A stretch of 64,000 nucleotides of DNA from Favolaschia claudopus (Eukaryota; Basidiomycota; Agaricomycetes; Agaricales; Mycenaceae). Shown here piece after piece: positions 35,607-45,845 of the stretch (within the stretch, counting starts at the first letter, position 1; every line of letters starts with the position of its first letter). Below the pieces are notes generated by a model. That model saw only the letters and a list, made by a program, of their open reading frames with translations. It had not been told where the DNA came from and ran no database searches. The position numbers and the translations under genes were made by a program. The DNA lies in the NCBI GenBank assembly GCA_037176885.1, contig JAWWNJ010000005.1:2604001-2668000 (forward strand), given 5' to 3'.

Positions 35607-38600
35607 ATGTCGACTACCAACTCAACCTCTCAAGCTTCGTCGAGCATGTATCGGATTGAGCCACTCCAGGAAGCCAACTGGCTAGGCTGGAAGCGCCGTG
35701 TTACCTCAATTTTGAGGGATAGAGGACTGCTGAAGTATGTCTCGGGAACTCTTGCCCGACCGACACCGGCAAACCTGAATCAACCGACCGCCGATGAGCT
35801 GAAATCTATTGAAGAATGGGACGACAACGACGCTCGCGCACAGACTCAACTCGAGCTGACGATAAGCGACTCTCAGATGATTCATATTTCTGGAGCTACG
35901 ACTTCTGCGCAAATGTGGAAACAACTTGTCACTGTCAAGGAATCTCGCGGACGATTAGGAATTTTATCTATGCGCCGCCGTCTCTATCGGACTCATGCTG
36001 ATGAATCTACCGATATCTTGGCCCACATTACGGAGCTCAGGGAAATCCAAGAGCAGCTTCACCTTATGGGTAGCTATGTATCTGATGATGATTTTACCTT
36101 TATCCTCCTTACCTCTCTTCCTGAGAACTGGGACCAATTTACTACGGCTTATCTAGGCGCCAACTTCAGTGCTACTCAGGCTATAACCAGCTCTACTATT
36201 GGTACTACTACTACACAGGCACCAACTTCACTTGTATCCACTCTGCCGATTACATCTTACGAACTTATTGCTATTATTCTCGAGGAATACCGCCGCCGCT
36301 TGGAAAAATCAGGCGCAGACTCATCTTTAGTCTCGAGGGGATCAAATTCGAGTTCGAAGCGATACCCCAAGTCTGGTAATAAACCTACAGGTTGCAATTG
36401 TCCTTCAGATAGTACATGTTCAAATTGTGGTCGGAAATATCATTGCAAACATAAATGTTTCGCTAAAGGTGGAGACCGTGAAGGTCAAGGACCGAGCCGA
36501 ACCTCGGGGAAATCGAAATTCAAACGCAAGGAGAGAGCTAACCAGGCTGATACCAATGTGAATACGAATGCGGATTTGAATGACGGAGCATATTCTTGCC
36601 GAGTCAATGAGGATGTTGACACATGCCTCACTGCTGATTCGTTTAAACAAACAGATTGGATTGCTGACTCTGGAACTTCTTCCCATATTTGCAATTCAAA
36701 GGATTTATTCATCGATTTTACCCCACTCACAAACCATATAATAACTGGTCTTGGTGAGCATAAAGTTCAGGCTATCGGGAAAGGCACAGTTAAATTGGAC
36801 TTTAAAGTCGACGGGAATTATGTGACAAACACTCTTAAAGACGTACTGTACACACCCGAAGCAGCCAATAGCCTTCTTTCCATAAGCAAACTTGATGACG
36901 CCGGAGGCGAAGCTATATTCCGCCGTGGATGGTGTACATTGGTTGGGCCGAAGGGAAATAAATTAGCCACAGCCAAGAAGATAGGTAAACTCTACCTTTT
37001 AGACGTCAAACCTCGCAATGAGGACCATTCTAATATCTCGAAAGAGTCAATCGAGACATGGGATTCACTTCACCGGAAATACGGACACCTGTCGATCTCG
37101 TCATTGGAGAAACTTATCAAAGGTAAACTGATTAATGGACTTACTGTTTCACCAGATAGTCCGCCTTTCACCCAATGCGAAGCTTGCATTCAAGCTAAAC
37201 AACATCGTCGACCTTACCCCCAGGAATCTGACAACAAGACTACGGAAACCGGTGAACTCACTCATTCCGACGTTTGGGGACCTGCTCGTGTTGCATCTAT
37301 TCCTTCCCATCTCGCAGTTTCGAATGCGAAGTATTATATCTCTTTCACGGATGATTTTTCTCGTCGATGCACTGTCTATTTTATGAAGCACAAGTCCGAG
37401 GCAACTCAATGTGTCAAAGACTATATTGCTTACCTCGAACGGAATAATAAACCTTCGAAATTTATTCGCGTCGATAACGGGGGAGAATATATCAACCATG
37501 AACTCATCAAATGGTGCAGAGAGAAGGGAATTGACCTACAGACAACTGCCCCATATTCACCCTCTCAGAATGGCATCGCCGAACGATTCAACCGAACTCT
37601 TATGGAACTCACCCGTGCTATGCTTATTGCCCGAAATTTACCTTCCTTTCTATGGGCAGAAGCTGTAATTCATGCTGCATATCTTCGAAACCGTTCACCC
37701 ACCAGAGCTTTGAAAGGAAAGACTCCACACGAAGTCTGGACGGGGACTAAACCGGATATGTCACACTTGCGGGAATTTGGTTCAGATGTTTGGATACTCA
37801 CCGAATCGGAGAAACCAGGCAAGACAGTTGCCAAATCGAAGAAGTATACCTTCGTTGGATATGCTGAGGGAGCTAAAGCAGTCAAATATTGGGATAAATC
37901 AAGCAGGCAAGTCAAAGTCTCACGAAATTTTGAATTTTCGGACGTCGAACCGAAACACGTTGAAGTGGAAATAACCACGAGACTGCCGCTTGAGGGGGAG
38001 CCAAGGAATACCAATCAGCAGCCTCCTGCAACAAAAACTGTTGCGACTCCACCTATAGTTCAACCCGAAACTCCTGCCATACCTCCTCCGCGAACACCTT
38101 CACCCGAATCCAGGGATCCATTAGCAAATCTTCCATCACCTTTAATGCACCGAATCGAATACGCACCTCCCCGTTTGAACCCTATTCCTCTTCGCAGAAC
38201 TGCGCGCGAAATTGAAGACCACAATTACCGCCGTTTACACAACCCGCAGTCACGCCTTCCCGCAGTACCACGCCAAGCCAATACCTCGAAAGATGAAGCT
38301 GAAGAGACTCATTATGTCTTGCAAGCCTCACAGTCAAATGTTGACGACGTACCTCGTAATCTTTCTGAAGCCAAAACATCCTCGGAATGGGATGGATGGG
38401 CCAAGGCTATGGACATCGAATATCAAACACTGCAATCAATGGGAACATGGAAACTCGAAGACTTACCCGAGGGACGAAAGATCGTAGGATCCCGATGGAC
38501 TTTTGACAAGAAATACGACAATCTGGGAAATGTCATCAAATTGAAGGCACGTCTCGTTGCTCAGGGATACTCACAAATACCTGGCATGGACTATGTCGAA

Positions 38601-39935
38601 ACCTTCTCCCCAGTCGTTCGTCTTGACTCACTTCGCGCTATCCTGGCTATTGGAGCCATCAGAGATATGGAAATCCAACAACTTGACATCAAGGGTGCTT
38701 ACCTGAATGGAGACCTCAAAGAAGAAATTTATATGCGTCAGCCAGACGGCTATGACGACGGAAGTGGACGCGTTTGTCGCCTCTACAAGACGCTGTACGG
38801 TCTCAAGCAATCCGGCCGCGAATGGAATCGCAAATTGAATGCGACTCTGGCCGAATTTGGTTTCAAACACACGGAAGCCGATCATTGTGTTTATACACGC
38901 ACCATCGAAGGCAAAACTGCCTATATCACCGTTTGGGTCGATGATTTACTAATCCTGACTGAGGATACCACTGAAATGGGTGAATTGAAGACTTCATTGC
39001 GCAAGAAATTCACCGTCACAGACCTTGGCGAGCCGAAACTTTTAATCGGACTTGAAATTGATCGTGACCGCGCCAATCGAACCATTTCCATCTCCCAAGC
39101 CAGCTACATCGACCGAATGCTTCGACAGTATGGGATGGACAAATCAAAGCCCGTCTCGACACCGATGGATCCGAATGTCGTGCTAACCAAGCGCGAATAT
39201 GCCGCTGATCTCAAACCTGATGAACACTTGAATTTTGGATTCTCTGCCATTGTTGGATCACTGCTTTATCTTGCTGTAACTTCAAGGCCAGATATTGCAT
39301 TCCCAGTTACCAGAGTGAGCCAGTATACGAGCAATCCAGGGAGTGCGCATTGGACAGCACTCAAGAGAATACTCCGGTATCTTAACGGAACCCGCCATCT
39401 GTCAATCACTTACGGCTACGGACCGGAAATACAATCGGAAATCACCGAAGAATTCAACGCTTTCGAATTCTTTGCTTTCACCGACGCCGATTTTGCCTCA
39501 AATCCAGACGATCGCAAATCTGTCTCTGGATACCTCTTCCTACTTGCTGGTGGTGCAATATCTTGGAACTCCAAGAAGCAAACTACTGTTGCACTTTCAA
39601 GTACAGAAGCTGAATACGCTGCTCTCGCACACGCAACCCGACAAGTTATTTGGCTTCGCAATCTCTTCTCAGAATTGGGACTTGAACAAGAACTTTCAAG
39701 TCAAATATTCTGTGACAACCAATCAGCAATAGCTATCTCTCAAGACCCGCAATTTCATGCTAAGTCCAAACACTTTGATGTTCTCAATCATTTTGTTCGA
39801 GAGAAAGTTGAACAAGGTATTGTCAATATCACCTATTGCCCTACGGATGAAATGGTTGCCGATATGTTAACGAAGGGACTTCCTAGAACTAAGCATGAGA
39901 AATTCTCTGCTGAAGCCGGGATGAATCCGACTTGA
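35607..39935 (+). CDS. copia gag-pol polyprotein
   Basis: A single uninterrupted frame of 1442 residues. Gag lies at about residues 10-240 (NWLGWKRRVTSILRDRGLLK), followed by a CCHC knuckle (CSNCGRKYHCKHKC). The protease active site is DSGTSSH at about residue 357. The integrase has an HH-CC zinc region (HRKYGHL, with CEACIQAKQHRRP) and a D,D-35-E core (LTHSDVWGPA, FTDDFS, GIAERFN). Reverse transcriptase carries LDIKGAYLNGDL and the catalytic VWVDDLLIL. RNase H carries FTDADFASNPDDRKSVSGY, LSSTEAEY and DNQSA. The order PR-IN-RT-RH defines copia. All catalytic residues are present. Expression is probably impaired because the 5' LTR promoter is split by the CACTA-like insertion. Confidence 0.96.
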   Translation: MSTTNSTSQASSSMYRIEPLQEANWLGWKRRVTSILRDRGLLKYVSGTLARPTPANLNQPTADELKSIEEWDDNDARAQTQLELTISDSQMIHISGATTSAQMWKQLVTVKESRGRLGILSMRRRLYRTHADESTDILAHITELREIQEQLHLMGSYVSDDDFTFILLTSLPENWDQFTTAYLGANFSATQAITSSTIGTTTTQAPTSLVSTLPITSYELIAIILEEYRRRLEKSGADSSLVSRGSNSSSKRYPKSGNKPTGCNCPSDSTCSNCGRKYHCKHKCFAKGGDREGQGPSRTSGKSKFKRKERANQADTNVNTNADLNDGAYSCRVNEDVDTCLTADSFKQTDWIADSGTSSHICNSKDLFIDFTPLTNHIITGLGEHKVQAIGKGTVKLDFKVDGNYVTNTLKDVLYTPEAANSLLSISKLDDAGGEAIFRRGWCTLVGPKGNKLATAKKIGKLYLLDVKPRNEDHSNISKESIETWDSLHRKYGHLSISSLEKLIKGKLINGLTVSPDSPPFTQCEACIQAKQHRRPYPQESDNKTTETGELTHSDVWGPARVASIPSHLAVSNAKYYISFTDDFSRRCTVYFMKHKSEATQCVKDYIAYLERNNKPSKFIRVDNGGEYINHELIKWCREKGIDLQTTAPYSPSQNGIAERFNRTLMELTRAMLIARNLPSFLWAEAVIHAAYLRNRSPTRALKGKTPHEVWTGTKPDMSHLREFGSDVWILTESEKPGKTVAKSKKYTFVGYAEGAKAVKYWDKSSRQVKVSRNFEFSDVEPKHVEVEITTRLPLEGEPRNTNQQPPATKTVATPPIVQPETPAIPPPRTPSPESRDPLANLPSPLMHRIEYAPPRLNPIPLRRTAREIEDHNYRRLHNPQSRLPAVPRQANTSKDEAEETHYVLQASQSNVDDVPRNLSEAKTSSEWDGWAKAMDIEYQTLQSMGTWKLEDLPEGRKIVGSRWTFDKKYDNLGNVIKLKARLVAQGYSQIPGMDYVETFSPVVRLDSLRAILAIGAIRDMEIQQLDIKGAYLNGDLKEEIYMRQPDGYDDGSGRVCRLYKTLYGLKQSGREWNRKLNATLAEFGFKHTEADHCVYTRTIEGKTAYITVWVDDLLILTEDTTEMGELKTSLRKKFTVTDLGEPKLLIGLEIDRDRANRTISISQASYIDRMLRQYGMDKSKPVSTPMDPNVVLTKREYAADLKPDEHLNFGFSAIVGSLLYLAVTSRPDIAFPVTRVSQYTSNPGSAHWTALKRILRYLNGTRHLSITYGYGPEIQSEITEEFNAFEFFAFTDADFASNPDDRKSVSGYLFLLAGGAISWNSKKQTTVALSSTEAEYAALAHATRQVIWLRNLFSELGLEQELSSQIFCDNQSAIAISQDPQFHAKSKHFDVLNHFVREKVEQGIVNITYCPTDEMVADMLTKGLPRTKHEKFSAEAGMNPT

Positions 39936-39942
39936 GGGGGAG

Positions 39943-40212
39943 TGTTGAACCGGAGCCGCTAAGGCTATACTCGGGCAACTCGGACATCCCTGTATGTTCT
40001 CAATAATTCTACTATGTTCTCTCCGACTCGTTCTGATTATTTACGACTCAGTTAGATAGTGACTCAGAATGTAATATGACTCGTATTCTACGTATTTATA
40101 CAGCGCTGTAAACCCTATGCACTCAATCAATTTATCGTGAACCCAAATACTTTTGTGTCTCAGAGAACCATCTGCCGGTTCTCACCAACCATTAACTCGT
40201 CTAACCTCAACA
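39943..40212 (+). repeat. copia 3' LTR
   Basis: 270 bp, begins TGTTGAACC and ends CCTCAACA, preceded by a purine-rich tract. Flanked on the right by the duplication GAACA. Confidence 0.95.
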
Positions 40213-41086
40213 GAACAAGACGAAGCTAAAAAAGGCTCTTTTGAGAAAAAGCTTGTATCAGACCCCCAGACGCCGTACGATGTGATCAGGGTCGACTTTG
40301 AGGCGCAGGAGCCCAGCAATATATTCTCGGGTCTCCCGAGGGATTTGCGTGAAGGGTAGATTCGCGTTACCCAGCGGATGGTCGTGCTCGTCAAGATAGT
40401 CGCCAAGAATAACCGATACCCCGGGATATTGTTTTACAAGGAGTCGGCACGCACAGTCTGTGCGCTTGTTGGGCATCTTGCGCTCGCGTTCGGGGAATTT
40501 CTTGGCATATGTCTTGATACCGCCAGTGCCGCCTCGAGAACAGACATAGCGCAGCTTTCTTGAAAATTCTGGCTCGCCCAGGTAGGTGTTGACAAGCGAA
40601 AGCTCAATCCCTTTTCTGCGCTGCTCCTCGCCCAACCATTGCTCAAAGCCAGCCCAATTCTCCCAGCGGAGATTAAATATTCCCAGAGCTACATCAGAGT
40701 CAAAAGAGCCCGCAGGTGGTGGTACAGGTGTAGGATCTTCGAAGGCACGAAAGACAGAGCAAAATGTCGACGAAGCAGCGGATGAAGCAGGAGGCGAGAA
40801 ATGTTGTGTAGTACGGTCCAGGCGAAATGATGGCTTGAGTCCTTGCATTTCCCGCTAGGCGAGGTGTAGACGAGCCGGATGTCGCCCAGAACACAAAGCA
40901 GATTGTGGCGAGAAGCAGGATTTCTCAGTTCACACGATGCCACATTTTGCGTCTTGCTTGAAGCTCGCTACTGCTCAAGGACTCTTATCGAAAAGAAAGG
41001 CAACAAAATAGATGACATTCACATACTACGAGACAAAAAGAATACTACGCGAGAGAGGCAGAAGGAGTCCGATACAGATACAACAA

Positions 41087-42324
41087 TCAGGTAGTGTTAC
41101 GAGGCAAAGTAGGCATGAGGGCAAAAGGGAATGTAGGCGACGACTCCGGCGAAAACTTCCTACGTTTGCGGGGTGGTTCGCGCTCCTCAACAACGGTGAC
41201 TTCATCGTCGTCGCTGTCAATGACAAGCACCTCCCGGGCCTTGCCCTTCCCCTTCAGATCAGGAACAGCGCGCATGGTTGGGGGGGAGACTGCCCGCGGA
41301 GAGACTGTTGGCGGCGATGGAGGTAGATGCTTGTGCTCATCAGTGCCACGGACACCCAGGCGGCGAACGAAGAGGTGGCCATCCGCGGGAATGGCGATGG
41401 AATAGGCTGTCGAGATCTTCATCCAGGAGTGGTACTGCGTTGAATAGCATTGATAGAAGGCGTCAAGGTCCGTGAATACGTCGGTGACCAGCATATGTGC
41501 GATGTTCTCCAAGCGCAGGTGCGACTTCCTGCAAATTTGGGGGTCTTGTGTTGATTCGATGGAGACAGGACCGTTTGTAGGCCAGAAGAAGAGTGTTATT
41601 GGACGAGACGAAGGGGCGGACGATGAGGCTGTGGTCGAAGAGGAGGCGAGTGTCGAAGAGGACAGGAAAGAGAACCCAGAGGATGACGAAGAGGAGGAGG
41701 AGGAGGAAGGAAGAGAGACGAGGGCCTTGTATACTGCGTCCTCAGAAGCGGTCGGTGAGGGCGGGAGGGGTGTCAGAATAGCTAGCGCATTGAGCTCTGC
41801 CTCACGCCGAGCACGAGCGACACTCTCTCGCTGCTGGGGTGATGGGAATATGTCGTTGCGGAGAGAGGATCCAAGTGTCCATGCATATGTTGGGTCGACG
41901 GGCGGCGACGACGGCGGGAGGGACTCGCGGTGACAAGGGCAGCCGCCGTCAAGCAGGCAATGGGTCTTACACATATGGCGAGAGCAAAAGCGGTTGATTC
42001 TGGTTTTGATACAGGACGGAGAGGCGCAGAACGCAGAACGCGGCCGTCGCGGCGGGGAGGGCGGGATGTTGTTCATGTTGTCGTGTGTCTCGCCAAGAGC
42101 AAAAAAGTGCCAGAACGCTGGATGAGCTCTATTGAAGCACTGGGAAGCGGTGGTAAGGATTATTGAAGAGCAGCGGGAAACAGCGAGCTCACATTTACAT
42201 AGTCGAAGCCAGAGCGAGGTCCTTTTCGGCAAGTCATAACAGTGAGAGTGCGGCGACACGACTTGTGAGGGCAGCGGTAGCCGCGGGCTTCGACTTGACG
42301 GAGGCGGGAGAAGACGGGAGGCAT
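41087..42324 (-). CDS. Cys-rich conserved basidiomycete protein
   Basis: Two exons (42199-42324, 41087-42139) close in frame to 392 residues. Not assigned to a named family. The N-terminus has a possible zinc site (GYRCPHKSCRRTLTVMTC). The middle holds a Cys/His cluster (FCASPSCIKTRINRFCSRHM, with CKTHC and GGCPCH following) that looks like a cross-brace metal site. A Ser-rich stretch (about residues 205-250) is followed by a globular region (LFFWPTNGPVSIES, HMLVTDVFTDLDAFYQCYS). The C-terminus is acidic then basic (VIDSDDDEVTVVEE, PPRKRRKF), suggesting a nuclear protein. A copy of a 35-bp motif shared with the CK2-beta promoter lies 115-149 bases upstream of the start. Confidence 0.65.
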
Positions 42325-42940
42325 CGCAGGGAGGAGATGGTGGTGGTAGAAGGCAAGGGGACGCGTTGTGTGACCTTGCTTGTCACCGCCTGCCAAGGGC
42401 CGCCGCCATCAGACCGGTCGCCGGGGGACCGAGAAAAGTTTCCCGATTGGGTTGCCACGTGGAGGCGGAATTGCAACAGTGGGCTGGAGGAGAGTGACGG
42501 GTGTGACCGGGTCATCTGTCACATTAGCGAAATGGAAGACGACGCGGTCACGTGTAAAGGTTCCGGTTTACTTCCTCATCGTTCCCCGCACTCAACGCGC
42601 TGCTGGGATATTATTGCATTCACCCATGAATTTCAAAGAAAAGGTAGTAGCAGTGGTGGGATCCATTCACCTAAAATGCGATGGGGCAATGAATTATCGG
42701 GTTGAACGGGAACTGCACGTTGTTCTACCCTCCAGTAAAGAATAGGAGTCATGATGTCACAGGCCCTTCCGAGACTCAAGCTCAGGAGCTTTCCTAGGCG
42801 GTCACATCATTAATACTCGCATCAACATTACCTTGGACCTCTCAAAAGCTCGAAAATCTCGAATTTTGACCAAGTCCGAATTTCGCGTGGACTTAGTACT
42901 TTTTGTACCATATATTAATAGTAGCTGCCTACCCAATAAC
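42325..42940. other. intergenic region with promoter motif
   Basis: Promoter of the Cys-rich gene, and flank of the tRNA gene. Apart from the 35-bp motif at 42439-42473 and a further CACGTG near 42548, nothing is recognised. Confidence 0.4.
42439..42473 (+). promoter_or_regulatory. 35-bp promoter motif, copy 2
   Basis: Reads TTTCCCGATTGGGTTG, then CACGTGG in the centre and GCGGAATTG at the end. It matches 34 of 35 bases of the copy at 25114-25148. Relative to its gene it is in the opposite orientation from copy 1. Confidence 0.6.
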
Positions 42941-43043
42941 TCCGGATTGGTGTAGGGGTTAACATTGCCGCCTCTCATTTGTGGCGGTGCAAACGGCACG
43001 TGATAAATCGCGGCAGCCCGGGGTTCGATTCCCCGATCCGGAA
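42941..43043 (+). tRNA. tRNA-Glu (CTC anticodon) with 31-nt intron
   Basis: The acceptor stem pairs TCCGGAT with ATCCGGA. The D arm reads TGGTGTAGGGGTTAACA (A box) and the T arm CCGGGGTTCGATTCCCCG (B box). The anticodon stem GCCGC pairs with GCGGC only if an intron of about 31 nt (42978-43008) is removed after position 37; the anticodon CTC is at 42974-42976. A T-run (43045-43049) follows as a Pol III terminator. Confidence 0.93.
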
Positions 43044-43783
43044 TCTTTTTCGCGTTATGACCATTTTACATAAATTGTCTTTTTTTTGGTGTTCTTACAT
43101 TGCAAGGTGGGCCGGTGGCGTACGATTATTAAGATTGGCCTTTGTATCCATGAATGTACGCGTCTCGAGATACAATACAAACACTTCAGAATACTTCTTG
43201 AAGTCTTCACTGAAATCAACGACAGACACCGCACGGTGTTCCTTTTGAGATGGAGCTGCTTTCTTGGCCGGTCTACTCGTCGAATAGGAATCGGTTATTC
43301 TTCATTGACGACGCTAGCCACGAGGACTACGCGCGCCCTACAGCAGATACGGAAAGCGCTATATGTATGTATCAGCATATGCTCGGCAAGGAGAGGAGAG
43401 GGAGGGGACTCCGAGCAAGCCGTAACCGTTGGGCTGAACAGGCGGACGAGTTCACCAGAATTTGCTCCTCGTGCATCCCTGGACCGTTTTCGATGAACTG
43501 GGGAACGTCGTTGACGATGCCTTGGAGGCATATTAATTATATTGTCATGATCAATACTTTCATAAAAAATTCCGTATCCCTCCACTGTTTGCTATGACTG
43601 TACATATACACTCGAATCTTTATTTTCTTTCCACTCTTGACTTTGACTGCCTCTTCATCCTTTCACAACGCTCGAGTCAGGTCTAAGCTCGCCCGGCCCT
43701 TAACATCACTTTAACATCCCGATGTAGCAGTCGTCCACTTATTCCGAACCACCATCTGCTCTTAGTACTTACTCGCCGTAATA
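43044..43783. other. intergenic region holding a gene fragment
   Basis: Contains the F-box gene fragment at about 43250-43460 and the promoter of the methylesterase gene. Nothing else recognised. Confidence 0.4.
43250..43460 (+). pseudogene. fragment related to the C-terminus of the F-box gene at 50805
   Basis: The translation MELLSWPVYSSNRNRLF..., followed later by RNRWAEQADE, matches MELMSWPVYPSNRNRLF... and ERNRWAEQAE near the C-terminus of the F-box protein encoded at 50805-52980. The intervening part is diverged (DASHEDYARPTADTES against DAETERYTRLTATTEA) with a small insertion. No start, F-box or upstream exons are seen nearby, so this is a partial copy. It might be the last exon of a degraded paralogue. 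Confidence 0.65.
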
Positions 43784-45845
43784 ATGTCCGATCTACTACG
43801 GTCCACCATGTCTGCTCGTCTCGCGAAATTACCTATGGATCTTCCGCCCCTGAGCGCGGAAGAAGAGGCAGAACTGGAAGAATCAGAATCTGGCGATGCA
43901 CTGGGATCGTTGCCGGGCTATCGCGGTCTCGGGCCACCCGCAATGTGCGCATGCTCGCGCTGTCTCTAGTCGCATTGAATTTCTCTCATATCGAGGAAGA
44001 CCTCGCCAAGCTGGTGGAAGCAAGACTCGTACAGCGAAGAAGCCGCCGAATCCCGACTTTGCGCCGATTTCGGGGGCGGATTACTTCTCAGAGGCGTTGC
44101 AGGTAGCGGTTCCTGGGCGGCAGCTTGATTGTAGGGTGTATTACACGCCGCCCAAGGACGCGAATGGGACAGTGCTTGTTTGTCATCATGGTGCGGGATA
44201 CGCTGGGTTGAGTTTCGCGTCGTTGGCTCAGGAGCTGGTTGGGATGAGTCGTGGTGAGGTTGGTGTAATGAGTATCGATGCTCGGCGGCATGGTGAGTTT
44301 GCGAATCGCTCTTGGAAATCGAGTCCAAATGATCATCCGAATCTCAGGCAAGACAAAATCGACCCAAGACAAGGAAGATGAGAATCTCGAGATCGGCGTT
44401 CTCGTAGAGGATTTCCTGCATATCTTATGCGCAGTGTGGGCACAAGCTGCGACCGCACCAACGTTACTTGTACGTCTGCTGGCATTGACTGGAAACCGTA
44501 TCTAATTGCTTATCGCAGCTCGTAGGGCACAGTATGGGTGGCTCCGTCGTCACTCGTGCCGTTCCGCGTATCCAGGAGGCTGGATATCGTGTCAGCGGCA
44601 TTGCGGTCCTGGATGTAGTTGAAGGTGGGTTGTATCCCGTCGTTTATCGTTCTCTACTGACCATCATTTTATTCGTTCCAGGCACTGCTATAGACGCACT
44701 TCCACACATGCATTCTCTCCTCAACGCGCGGCCTGACGGATTCGACAGCGTCGAGGAAGCGGTGGAGTGGCAGTATGTATCATATCTTCTTCTTTTCATT
44801 CTCTTGGGCAGGCTAACTCACCCTCTCCAGCTTCAAGACAAAAACAATCCGCAACTCACACTCTGCTCGTGTATCAGTGCCGGGGATCTTCGTCCCTGCC
44901 CCATCCTCGGCATCCACCGCTGCTCCTCATGCGTATCTCTGGCGTACACCGCTACGGTCCACAGCGCCTTATTGGCAGGGTCAGTTTCTCACTTTGTTAC
45001 CAGAGATCACCCGCTCAAAACCGTCGCTTCGACAGGGTGGTTCTCCGGTCTATCCGCTGCCTTCCTTCAAGCGCGGACGGCGCGCTTGTTGGTCCTTGCA
45101 GGGACAGATAGGCTTGATAAGGAACTCATGATTGGGCAGATGCAAGGTGCGCTGTCCTCCTCTTTTCCTGTGAGCGTCTGGTGGCGGCGCGGAGTTATCC
45201 CGTCTTGCTTGAATAGCAGTAATCATGCTGGCTACGATCTATGCTGCCTTTGGGGGCGTCGCGGACGTCTGACTACTCTATGGTCCCATAGTGTGGCGGG
45301 TGTCGAACACGCCTTCATAGCTTATGATAGAGTCACGCCCCTTGACTCTTCTCTTTCCGGTCCTCGCGTTCTCCCTGTAAGATCTTCTGATCGATCCCAT
45401 AGGCAAGTTCCAGTTGGCGGTCGTCTCTGGCGTAGGACATGTTTTGCACGAGGTAAGTGTCCACTTTCGCTGGCTTCCTTCTTCTATTCCCTGTCTCCGT
45501 TGCGGCGGGCTGTGTTTGTTCGGGACGCGAGTAGCGAAGAACTAACGTGCTTGCGTGTCTGTTGTGACTACGTATCGAATGGCCAGGCAACTCGTCGAGT
45601 GCGCTTATCTGGCGCCCGTGTGTCTATACAAACGACTATGGCTGCGACTGACAATCGCCCCATCCCAAGAGTTCTACCCGCCGCCCGTGCCCTCCCTTCC
45701 TATCCTCTGTATGATTTGAATCTCTCTGCTGACGGTCGCCGTATAGGACGACCCTATGCAAGTTGCGGAGATATTGCTCGAGTTCTGGAGGCGGAATGAC
45801 CGACTCAGGATGCCGGTCAAGGTCAAAACTGTAGGGGAAGCGTAG
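43784..45845 (+). CDS. PPE1: protein phosphatase methylesterase 1
   Basis: Nine exons (43784-43925, 43996-44292, 44348-44469, 44519-44624, 44682-44772, 44831-44979, 45036-45146, 45403-45452, 45747-45845) sum to 1167 nt and close in frame to 388 residues. The enzyme removes the methyl ester from the C-terminal Leu of the PP2A catalytic subunit. Diagnostics are TVLVCHHGAGYAGLSFASL, the nucleophile Ser in LLLVGHSMGGSV, the GTDRLDKELMIGQMQGKFQ block with the acid, and the His in VVSGVGHVLHEDDP. The N-terminal acidic stretch is typical. The last two introns (256 and 294 nt) are far longer than the others in this genome. Exon 1 to 2 uses a GAG acceptor, which is slightly uncertain. Confidence 0.92.

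Larger units (their letters stand above)
31502..40212 (+). mobile_element. Ty1/copia LTR retrotransposon, 5' LTR split by another element
   Basis: 270-bp LTRs (5': 31502-31513 plus 35246-35508; 3': 39943-40212) begin TGTTGAACC and end CCTCAACA. The comparable parts are identical by eye. The element is flanked by GAACA at 31497-31501 and 40213-40217. A purine-rich tract (GAGGGGGAG) precedes the 3' LTR and a possible primer-binding site (GGTTATGGGCCC) follows the 5' LTR. It carries one intact gag-pol frame and interrupts exon 2 of the MULE gene in opposite orientation. Confidence 0.95.
25346..40848 (-). pseudogene. MULE transposase interrupted by two transposons
   Basis: Four minus-strand exons: 40264-40848; 40213-40225 plus 31089-31496; 31035-31041 plus 26446-26892; 25346-26402. 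With the two insertions removed at their duplications the lengths sum to 2517 nt (838 residues) without a stop. Domains in order: a FAR1-like N-terminal region (RYVCSRGGTGG..., CACRLL, DEHDHPLG), the MULE catalytic core with first Asp in CIDGTHNVT, second acidic block FIMTDFDQAQINA and CWWHVLHAWQQHF, a SWIM zinc finger (CQCLDYPLICFCKHL), and a Pro/Ser-rich tail. The copia element interrupts exon 2 after 13 nt and the hAT element interrupts exon 3 after 7 nt. No clear MULE terminal repeats were found next to 25300 or 40900. The gene is broken in its present state unless both insertions were spliced out, which is unlikely. Confidence 0.85.

Noticed and set aside
40849..41086. Terminal inverted repeats of the MULE element
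   Set aside because: No sequence here could be matched to the DNA left of 25346; MULE ends remain undefined.
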